18,399 nucleotides of DNA, from positions 1 to 18,399 of the forward strand of contig JAGOBP010000013.1 of NCBI GenBank assembly GCA_017999195.1, given 5' to 3'. The position numbers and the translations under genes are program-made. The notes beneath the pieces are model-generated. The model saw only the letters and a list, made by a program, of their open reading frames with translations, was not told where the DNA came from and did no database searches. This DNA is from Thermoflexales bacterium. Lineage in GTDB: Bacteria; Chloroflexota; Anaerolineae; Fen-1058. Position 1 is the first letter of the stretch; every line of letters starts with the position of its first letter. This document shows positions 6,314-13,509 of this stretch, piece by piece.

Positions 6314-9300
6314 TTACGGCGTCGTCGTCCAATCGATCACAAAGTCCGCGTTGCAGTCATTGGTGTCCTTCCATAGCGGATTCCGCATGATCGATGGATT
6401 GCGCGTTTCGGGCGGATACAGGGTCATATCGATGAACGGACACGCCACATTCCCCGGCAGCACACCCACGCCCCACGTCACGCCGTCGATGAGTTGATCG
6501 TTCGGGCCGAGCAGCAGCACCTCATCGCCGGTGTTCGCCAGCGAGAAACTGATGTTGCTCGTGTACGTGATGTACGGCGTCAGTAGCGGCACCGGATTGG
6601 TGCTGGTGAAAAACGCGTACTGCGGATAGCGCGTGTACTTATCGAAGAAGCCCGCGCCCGTTGTCGCCACATTGATGGCTTGCCCCGGCGGAATCTGCGC
6701 ATTCGACGGGAACTGCCACATCCCATCGACCGTAAAGCCGGTCGGGCCGGGCGCGGCTTGATCGCCCAGTTTATAGCCGTTCAGCGAGATCGTGATCGGC
6801 GTGGGGTTGTAGATTTGCACCCATTCACTGCCCGTGACCACACTCGTCGCGCCAAAGTAAAACACTTTGCTAATCAACAGATGATCGGGCGGGGGAAGAT
6901 AATTGTACGCGATCACCGGAAAATAACTGCGCGGCTGAAAGGCCCAATCGTATTCGAACATCGCGCGCAGATAGGCGTGCGCCGCACTCGATTCCACTTG
7001 CAGGGCCACCTCACGATTGGCCTTGTTGGACGTTTCCGTGCCATTGATGCTGCCCACATGCACCACCTGCCGTCCGCCAACATCGAACAGAAACATCTTG
7101 TTATGCAGGCCATAGCGCGCTGGATCGCCCTGCCGCACCTGCAAATTGGCCGCCAGCGTCGGACTCAACGCGCGCAGCGACTCGATGTACTTCACGGTCG
7201 CGTCGTTGCTGTTGGGCTTGGTTGAATCGTCGAAGTACCGATCGAGCAGCAGGCGCACCTGCGCCCCACGCCCCGCCGCCGCGATCAACGCCTCCAGGCG
7301 CACATTCGGATCAGCGCTGGGATTACTGGTCGATGCGCCCCAATACGTCGGCTCGTCGAGCTGCTCCACCTCGATCGCGTCACCCGCGCCCGATTGGTTG
7401 ATCCAACCTAACAGCGCGTCGTTGGCGTGCAAGGCGTTTTCCGGGGCGCTGACCACTTCAAAGGTCAAGGGTGCGGTGATGGTCAACGGCTGCGGATAGC
7501 GAATGCGATAGCCGCTCACTTCGATGCTGTAATTGGGCGCAAACCCGATCGGGGGCGGGCCGTACTTCGTATCGCTGATCGACCAGCGGATCAGGTCGCG
7601 GTGCTGGCTCGGATCGAAATCCGCGCGCCAGATGTCCAGCGCGCGCGAGATGACGCCACTCGCATCGGTCAGCAAGTACACGCCGCGATGACCCACCGTG
7701 CCGTCGGCAAAATTGTCATAGGTCAAACTGCGCGGACTAAAATTCTCCGAGCCAATCGCCACAACCTTATCATCCACCACGATCATCTTGGCGTGGACGT
7801 AATCATAGCGGGCGCGAATGTCTTGCGTCGAGTCGCTGATCATGAACCAGCATTGCCCGCCCGCTGACTCGATGTGCTGGCACACCCATTTTTCCTGATC
7901 ATCGAGGCCACCCACCGGCCCGCCTTCCAGCAAGATCGTCACACTCACGCCGCGCCCGATGGTGCGCGTCAGCACATCGAGCAAGCCCAGGTTATCGAAG
8001 GTGTGCATCTCCATCACGATCGAATGCTGCGCCGCGCCGAGAAAATCGCTGATGACACGATAGGCATTATCGGGTGCGATGGCGACCGTGAGAGCGGCGG
8101 TCGCGGTAACTTTGGCCGTGCGCCACAGTTGATCCAAATCCCAGCCCGCGTACTGTACCTTGCGGCCCGCAACGGGATCAGTGCGATCGTTGGCCCAATC
8201 AAGCGCGCTGTTTGTATCGCTGATGAGGTCGCCCGCGGCTTCATCGAGTTTGCGATAGATCAGTTGGTTGGCCGCCGTGAGACTGGAATTACCGTAACGC
8301 TGGACATTTAACCCGTCCCAGCCCGATAGCCACGCCGTATCCGTGATCTGACCCGTGCCCCACACCACCGCATCGATCCAGTTGTTGGCTCCCTCACGAA
8401 TCGCCAGTTCATCATTGGTCGCCACCAGATCCAGGGCAACTCCGCTGAGATTGGGGACGGTCGGATCGTTGTCGCCGTCGTATTCGTAGCCCGGCTTGAA
8501 ACCAAACTGGCTGGAGAAGGCCAGTGCATTGCGCGCCAGCCAAATCACCTGATGCGGCGGCAAAGTCCCGGTCAGGTTGACCGCGCCTTCACCCAAACCG
8601 TCGGTGGCAATCCAATTCGTCAGGGTGATGGTCTGGGTGCTGACATTTGTCAACCGGAAACCTTCATCCAGCTGGCCGGTGACGTTCCCATCGGCGTGTA
8701 CCGCGCTGATCAACACACTACCGGGCGGGGTGGGCACGAAGATTTTCGCGGAGTTCGGTTGGCGCGGCGTGCCATTGATCGGATTGCCGCCCACGTCGAG
8801 GCCGTTGCGCGTGACGCCGTCATTGGTGGCCCAGTTAAGATCGGTGTCCGGTGCCAGCGAATCAATACGCTCCATCGAGTAGCGCAACGGCGCGCCCGTA
8901 CCGGCCGGCCACGCGCCGCCATCGCCATTGGCCGTATCGATCACGGTGCTGATCTCATCCGTCAGCGTCAGGCTTTCACCACCATCGCCCAGCGCACCGG
9001 TGTAAATTTGATCGGCCGGGATGTCGTTGACTGTGGTATCGGCAGTGCGTTCCAGCAGAAAAAAACCGCCGGGCGTGATCGTGCCCGTCAGGTTGATGTT
9101 TGGAATGCCGTCGCCAGCGTAAAGCCGCCAGCCCGATAGATCAACCGTAATCGCGGAGTTGTTCTTAAGTTCGATCCATTCCGCATTGGAGTTGGAAAGC
9201 GTGCCACTCCACGCGATCTCGTTGATGACCACGTCGAGCGGTTGGGCGCTACGTGGAGAAATAGCGGGCGAGGCGGTGACGATCAACGCGCGCTGCAACA

Positions 9301-9373
9301 CGATAAAGGCCGTTCCGCTCAGCGCGATCACCATCAGCATTCGCATGATGTTTGAGGCGGCTCGTGTACGCAT
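6314..9373 (-). CDS. Secreted lamin-tail-domain / phospholipase D-family protein
   Basis: A protein of 1019 residues. An N-terminal hydrophobic stretch (about 10-35) acts as signal peptide or anchor. Lamin-tail-like beta domains lie at about 46-210 (VINEIAWSG, AEWIELKN), about 218-345 and at the C-terminus about 830-1010 (SEWVQIYNPT, GDEVLLLG). Between them are two phospholipase D halves. The first has H527-A-K529 and D534 followed by GSENF; the second has H757-N-K759 and D764 followed by GSINGT. Both HxKx4D motifs are complete, so one active site can form. The superfamily includes endonucleases as well as lipases; the substrate is not determined. Lamin-tail domains in bacteria often accompany secreted nucleases, which favours a nuclease role. 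The ATG at 9373 has GGGAG five bases upstream. A GTG one codon earlier is too close to it. Confidence 0.9.
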   Translation of the reverse strand: MRTRAASNIMRMLMVIALSGTAFIVLQRALIVTASPAISPRSAQPLDVVINEIAWSGTLSNSNAEWIELKNNSAITVDLSGWRLYAGDGIPNINLTGTITPGGFFLLERTADTTVNDIPADQIYTGALGDGGESLTLTDEISTVIDTANGDGGAWPAGTGAPLRYSMERIDSLAPDTDLNWATNDGVTRNGLDVGGNPINGTPRQPNSAKIFVPTPPGSVLISAVHADGNVTGQLDEGFRLTNVSTQTITLTNWIATDGLGEGAVNLTGTLPPHQVIWLARNALAFSSQFGFKPGYEYDGDNDPTVPNLSGVALDLVATNDELAIREGANNWIDAVVWGTGQITDTAWLSGWDGLNVQRYGNSSLTAANQLIYRKLDEAAGDLISDTNSALDWANDRTDPVAGRKVQYAGWDLDQLWRTAKVTATAALTVAIAPDNAYRVISDFLGAAQHSIVMEMHTFDNLGLLDVLTRTIGRGVSVTILLEGGPVGGLDDQEKWVCQHIESAGGQCWFMISDSTQDIRARYDYVHAKMIVVDDKVVAIGSENFSPRSLTYDNFADGTVGHRGVYLLTDASGVISRALDIWRADFDPSQHRDLIRWSISDTKYGPPPIGFAPNYSIEVSGYRIRYPQPLTITAPLTFEVVSAPENALHANDALLGWINQSGAGDAIEVEQLDEPTYWGASTSNPSADPNVRLEALIAAAGRGAQVRLLLDRYFDDSTKPNSNDATVKYIESLRALSPTLAANLQVRQGDPARYGLHNKMFLFDVGGRQVVHVGSINGTETSNKANREVALQVESSAAHAYLRAMFEYDWAFQPRSYFPVIAYNYLPPPDHLLISKVFYFGATSVVTGSEWVQIYNPTPITISLNGYKLGDQAAPGPTGFTVDGMWQFPSNAQIPPGQAINVATTGAGFFDKYTRYPQYAFFTSTNPVPLLTPYITYTSNISFSLANTGDEVLLLGPNDQLIDGVTWGVGVLPGNVACPFIDMTLYPPETRNPSIMRNPLWKDTNDCNADFVIDWTTTP

Positions 9374-9401
9374 CACGTCTCCCTTGCTGACCCGATAGAC
9401 C

Positions 9402-9445
9402 GATTACCCATTGACCAATTGACCAATCACCAGTTACCAATCGCC
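9402..9445. repeat. Degenerate ATTGACC-type heptamer repeats
   Basis: About six head-to-tail units of 7-8 bases (ATTACCC, ATTGACC, AATTGACC, AATCACC, AGTTACC, AATCGCC) fill the gap between the YdjM-like gene and the LTD-PLD gene and abut the stop codon at 9446. A related tract in the opposite orientation lies near 18309-18358. I read this as a dispersed short tandem repeat. No hairpin or promoter is evident in it. Confidence 0.65.
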
Positions 9446-10450
9446 CTACACTTCCGTCTCTTGCGACTCGCTCAAAATATCCGCTTGCCGCGCCGCCGCC
9501 AATTGCAGGCGCGTGCGCCGTTTCTGCCAGAGGTAGATCGCCGCCAGGGTCAGCGTTGGCGCGCCCACCGCCAGCGCAAAAAACGACACCGGTTCCAGCA
9601 TCACGGCGCGATGCTGCGGGGCGGCGCTAAACCGATCGAGGTTGAAAAAGATCAGTTGCAGTGCGATCCACACCGCCAGAAAATTCGGAATCGCATCGCC
9701 AGAGTGAATCAACTTCAGGCCGCTCGATCGTTCTGTCGTGATCGGCCAGAACAAGTTGCTGCCCAGAAAACCCAGTTGATCTTCGACGACGTGCGCGGCC
9801 ATGCCCGCCGCCACGACGAGTCCCGCCTGCAATGAGTTGAACACTAACCCGATGATCACCCCCAGCATCACGGCCAGCGTCAGCGAATGGCTCCACGCGC
9901 GATGCCACGGCAAAAACTGAATCTCCACGCCGCTGGCTTTGGGCACAAAGGCAAACGACGGCCCGCCGAAAATATCGACGTTGATGTCGCCATCATAGGT
10001 GTAGTTCAAGGGCGTGTTGACTTTGGCGCGCGCGGTGGGCGTGGGGGCAACTTGCGCCACCACCATCTGCGACGTATTCACCACCGGGCCGATGCGCACG
10101 GCCACTTCATTATGCGCCGAGTCAAACCGCACCGTATACTGACGCCAGCGATCCGGCCCTAACTTGATCGTATGCAATTGGGCGCGAATTTCACGGCGTT
10201 CACTGGCCGCCCGATCGATCAGCGCGGCGATCTGATCCGCCAGCGCCTGCGGATCAAGATTCGCTGGATCAGGATCAACCGCCTCCGCCCGATCAAAGTA
10301 GCGCGCAAACTTAAAATCGAGCGTGTCCGGCAGCAGGCCAAAGATGCCGCCCAACAAGATCAGGTATGAGCCTTGCGCCGCGCTCTCGACGACGCCGGGG
10401 ACGAATGAGGCGGCGGCGATGCCGGCCAGAAAGTGAGAGATGCCCTTCAA
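9446..10450 (-). CDS. YdjM-like membrane-bound metal-dependent hydrolase with large insert
   Basis: A 334-residue integral membrane protein resembling the YdjM / DUF457 family (PF04307 type). Family signatures are present: H6 in MKGISHFLAG, GGIFGLLPDTLDF with D42, WHRAWSHSL (H183, R184, H188), H220 in AGMAAHVVEDQLG and the FWPI motif at 234-237. Hydrophobic segments lie at about 8-40, 190-225, 245-262 and 283-305. Unusually, about 130 hydrophilic residues (50-180), including APTPTARAK, separate the LPD motif from the HRxxSHS motif, where ordinary members have a short loop. The start is TTG at 10450, supported by GAGGT six bases upstream. The biochemical substrate of the family is not established; lipid or polymer hydrolysis in the membrane is only suspected. 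It precedes the LTD-PLD gene on the same strand. Confidence 0.8.
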   Translation of the reverse strand: MKGISHFLAGIAAASFVPGVVESAAQGSYLILLGGIFGLLPDTLDFKFARYFDRAEAVDPDPANLDPQALADQIAALIDRAASERREIRAQLHTIKLGPDRWRQYTVRFDSAHNEVAVRIGPVVNTSQMVVAQVAPTPTARAKVNTPLNYTYDGDINVDIFGGPSFAFVPKASGVEIQFLPWHRAWSHSLTLAVMLGVIIGLVFNSLQAGLVVAAGMAAHVVEDQLGFLGSNLFWPITTERSSGLKLIHSGDAIPNFLAVWIALQLIFFNLDRFSAAPQHRAVMLEPVSFFALAVGAPTLTLAAIYLWQKRRTRLQLAAARQADILSESQETEV

Positions 10451-10475
10451 AGTTTGACCTCGTTGCGCAACATTT

Positions 10476-12146
10476 TTAGGGTCTCTTCCCGGCTACATAT
10501 TCAATTAGCACATCACGGAGTTTCTTCTTTGTATCCGCGTCCTTGAAGAATACATTAACGCGAAATGAGTCTGGATCTTTTGCTCGCTCGCGTTCCACGG
10601 TTAGTTTTACTATCTCGATAGCTTCATCAAGTTGTTGTTTGGCTACGCTTGAGTCTGACTTAGTGAGATTTTTATGCTCGCACAATAATCTGACCACATA
10701 CAAGACGTGATAGTTTCCCTCCAATAAGAACAAGAGACTCTTATCAAATTCCTGTCCTCGACGCATCGCGGATTGCAACGCTCGCTTGCGTACTACGATT
10801 GGCTCCGATACCTGCAAAGGAGTCAGTAGGCTCTGGGCAGATATTTCTGTGCTGAATACCACCTCGTACAAGTCACCGAAAACCCGACCTCGGTCTTTTT
10901 TCGCAACTTCGGGATACTCAAGGTAATAAGCCAAGTATGCCTGTCCGGCAGTTAAGGCATCTATTCTCTTGGTTTTATCACTATCCGCATGCTGCGCCGT
11001 CTTGCGCTCATAGAGATAACCGAGGTCCTTGAATTCTTCTTCCAATTTCTTTTGAACATCGTCATTGGCACGCAAATCACGAGAGCGAATAGGGGTTTGG
11101 CTATTGGTCGATTCAGCAATTTTTTGACTAATTTCTCGTTCTTTCGTCTCATAAACCTTGACAAGGACAAGAACATCTTCGAGTTTTTCCTTATCCGCCT
11201 GATAGGCCTCGAAGAGCGCGTTTGACGTCTGGCCGCCATTAACTATTTGTACATTCTCAAGCACCAATACAGGAGCTCTTGTTCCGGGAGGGTATTGTAA
11301 AGAATCACAAGTTATAGTAATTCCGTTATTGAGATACCAAAACTCAGCGTTCTGAGCCAAAGCTGATTTGAATATCTTCTCGTTAATTGGGTTTTTTCTT
11401 GTGAGGTATACGCGAACATTGTCGTTAAACACATCAAGGCGAACTTTAGATCTATCTTCCGGATCGCGAATTAAATCAATTAACTCCGTAGCTTGCACGG
11501 TTGCAATTAACCCTCGAATATTCCCATCGACTCGTTCAAAATACTGCTTATCAACAAGCCGCAGGTGCCCATCAATTTGTTTGCGATTCTTGTCGATGAT
11601 CATTGCAACGATCGTCTCAAGAGTATGTTGCTGTACCTCGAAGTGCCGATACGGGGCTAGGCTATTGCAAAGCCGGTCAAATTCGGCAGTCACAAGTCCA
11701 TCCATATTGCCACATAGGTGGACTATGAATGCGGGTACTATCCCCTTCTCTAACAGTGCCCAAATCTCTTGCACTTTCTCCCAGAGAATTGGATTGCATG
11801 TATCTTTCATCGACACATCTTTAGACAAAAGATCTGCAACGAAAGATAGGAGTTTATCTATTTCAGCACCAGGGAAATTGTTGTTTGCTTTATCGAACTT
11901 TGATGTGTATTTGAACTGGAAGATATGGACAGAATCTTTATCAACGCGATCATCAATAAACACGGCATCCACACCCCTGTCGTTTCCGCCGTCAGTAATT
12001 GCGTCTCTTACCTCTTCTTGAGATAAATCAAGCAAGCGTTCAAGCAATACAAACGCCAGTGCAACGGATTTATTGTCACAATCGTGAATTCGCTCATACA
12101 AACTCACTTTGGTTTCAAGTTGACTCCAGTCGATAAAAGTCGCCAT
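10476..12146 (-). CDS. AIPR-family protein with PD-(D/E)xK-type nuclease N-terminus (putative phage defence)
   Basis: A 556-residue protein. The AIPR (abortive infection phage resistance, PF10592) core is clear: FNDNVRVYLTRKNPIN (240-255), FWYLNNGITITCD (269-281), VQIVNGGQTS (299-308), and the following ESTNSQTPIRSRDLRAND (345-362). The N-terminal region has GGNDRGVDAVFID with D60 and HIFQFKY with Q77-x-K79, the D...QxK arrangement of restriction-like nucleases. It therefore probably cleaves nucleic acid on infection; this is inference from family and motifs. Translation is well supported by AGGAGG five bases before the ATG at 12146. Base composition is strikingly different: sampled blocks are 40-42% G+C against about 58% in the permease next door. 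It lies 34 bases after the permease gene and 25 bases before the hydrolase gene, so it looks inserted into an existing gene row. No antitoxin or immunity gene is beside it. Confidence 0.88.
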   Translation of the reverse strand: MATFIDWSQLETKVSLYERIHDCDNKSVALAFVLLERLLDLSQEEVRDAITDGGNDRGVDAVFIDDRVDKDSVHIFQFKYTSKFDKANNNFPGAEIDKLLSFVADLLSKDVSMKDTCNPILWEKVQEIWALLEKGIVPAFIVHLCGNMDGLVTAEFDRLCNSLAPYRHFEVQQHTLETIVAMIIDKNRKQIDGHLRLVDKQYFERVDGNIRGLIATVQATELIDLIRDPEDRSKVRLDVFNDNVRVYLTRKNPINEKIFKSALAQNAEFWYLNNGITITCDSLQYPPGTRAPVLVLENVQIVNGGQTSNALFEAYQADKEKLEDVLVLVKVYETKEREISQKIAESTNSQTPIRSRDLRANDDVQKKLEEEFKDLGYLYERKTAQHADSDKTKRIDALTAGQAYLAYYLEYPEVAKKDRGRVFGDLYEVVFSTEISAQSLLTPLQVSEPIVVRKRALQSAMRRGQEFDKSLLFLLEGNYHVLYVVRLLCEHKNLTKSDSSVAKQQLDEAIEIVKLTVERERAKDPDSFRVNVFFKDADTKKKLRDVLIEYVAGKRP

Positions 12147-12180
12147 TTATGCCTCCTCAAATTCTTGAAAATGCTAGCGC

Positions 12181-13506
12181 CTAGATCAGCCCCAACAAGC
12201 GCGCAATATCCGGCCCGACGCCCGCCATATTCAACGTGATCGGAATCAGCAGCACACCCAGGCAATTCATGCGCCGCGAACCGAACAGCGTCGGAATCAA
12301 GCCAATCGCCACGGCCGGGATCAGCACGATCAAGCCGCCGAGGCCCGTCGTGATGGCCACCAGTCCGATCAATACGCCCAACGTGATCCAGCTAATCACA
12401 CGGTAATCAATCCGCGCCACCACTTTGATCGCGAGGCGGCTGAACACGATCAGCAGGCCAAACGACACCGCCCCGCAGATCGCCATCGCGGCGACAGCGG
12501 TGAAATACAGTTGCGGCGTGTCCGGCGTGAACAGCGTGTGTGCCATCGCGGCCAGGCCGCCGCGCGTCAGATGCAAGCCCGGCAAGAAGAACAGCAAGAA
12601 ACCGCCAACGTAATACACAAATTTGGACGCGCCCTGCGACACGATGAACGAGCGATCATCGCGTTGAGCCGTGGCGTGTCCGGCCAGAAAGCCCCCTACG
12701 CCGCCCGTGACCACCGGGAAGAACGCCGCAAACAATCCGCCCAACGTCCCCGCCACTGCGCCGCGAAACAGCGCCAACGGCGTGACATCGATCGACGTGG
12801 TGATGTGTTGTTCCGGCACGCGCGTGCCCATGATCAAATTCGTCAGCACCATCGGAATCGCAAACAGGCCGATGAAAGCAGGCAGCAAATTTTGAAAGGC
12901 CAACTCGGTCGGCACGGGGCTGCGATACATGATGATGAAGCCCAGTACGCCGGATAAGGCAAATGTCAGCAAACCCGCGCCCAGACCCGTCCACGCCGAT
13001 CGAAACCGCGCCAAACCTGATGAGCCGCGCTCGCCACTTTTGGGCCATTCCGACATCAGCATGAAGGCGATGATGGCGGCCAGAATCCAGCCCAGATGCG
13101 GCGACACGATGATCGACAACACCCGCGAAGCTTCGCCCGCGATGGGACTGGCGATCACCATCACGCCCAGACCGCACAACGCGCCCACGCCCGTCAACAC
13201 GACGGCTTCATAACCGCGCCGCTGCAAGAGCCACTTCTGCCCCGGCAGCACGATGAAAGCCGAGGATTCATCGGGTGCCGCCAGTAAGATCGAGGTCACA
13301 TTCGACAACATGGCGTAGCCGATAATCAGGCCCAGCAACAGCAGCGCGATCTGATCGGCGTTAAGCACGCCCGACAACGCCCCCGCCGCCGCGATCAACA
13401 CGCCGACCACGTTGTAAATGTGCAGCGCCGGAATCAACGCCAGCACCGACGACGCCAGCGTGCCCAGCAGTGCAAGCCCGATCAAACCCAGTGTGTCACT
13501 CATCAT
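12181..13506 (-). CDS. TctA-like tripartite tricarboxylate transporter permease (archaeal-type)
   Basis: A 441-residue polytopic membrane protein with roughly ten hydrophobic segments. The loop after the second or third segment reads LSNVTSILLAAPDESSAFIVLPGQ (about 68-90), followed by RRGYEAVVLTGVGAL, the pattern I associate with the short TctA homologues (PF01970) found mainly in archaea. The N-terminal ALIPALH (24-29 region) corresponds to the GLIPGIH motif of that group. Classical TctA is about 500 residues and works with TctB and the binding protein TctC; neither is present here, so an independent transporter is implied. The substrate is unknown. The gene starts 3 bases after the stop of the OB-fold protein gene without a clear Shine-Dalgarno, which points to translational coupling and a joint function. 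ATG codons at 13506 and 13503 are both possible. Confidence 0.8.
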   Translation of the reverse strand: MMSDTLGLIGLALLGTLASSVLALIPALHIYNVVGVLIAAAGALSGVLNADQIALLLLGLIIGYAMLSNVTSILLAAPDESSAFIVLPGQKWLLQRRGYEAVVLTGVGALCGLGVMVIASPIAGEASRVLSIIVSPHLGWILAAIIAFMLMSEWPKSGERGSSGLARFRSAWTGLGAGLLTFALSGVLGFIIMYRSPVPTELAFQNLLPAFIGLFAIPMVLTNLIMGTRVPEQHITTSIDVTPLALFRGAVAGTLGGLFAAFFPVVTGGVGGFLAGHATAQRDDRSFIVSQGASKFVYYVGGFLLFFLPGLHLTRGGLAAMAHTLFTPDTPQLYFTAVAAMAICGAVSFGLLIVFSRLAIKVVARIDYRVISWITLGVLIGLVAITTGLGGLIVLIPAVAIGLIPTLFGSRRMNCLGVLLIPITLNMAGVGPDIARLLGLI

Positions 13507-13509
13507 TGA

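Noticed and set aside
7427..9139. Several plus-strand open frames of 140-195 codons opposite the LTD-PLD gene
   Set aside because: High-GC shadow frames rich in Arg/His/Ala with no domains; the opposite frame has two perfect HKD motifs.
11368..12021. 217-codon plus-strand frame opposite the AIPR gene
   Set aside because: Ser/Arg-rich with no motif, and no Shine-Dalgarno; the AIPR core on the other strand is unmistakable.
10476..12146. AIPR gene as half of a toxin-antitoxin pair
   Set aside because: Both neighbours are envelope genes of different composition and no small partner frame with a ribosome-binding site is visible.
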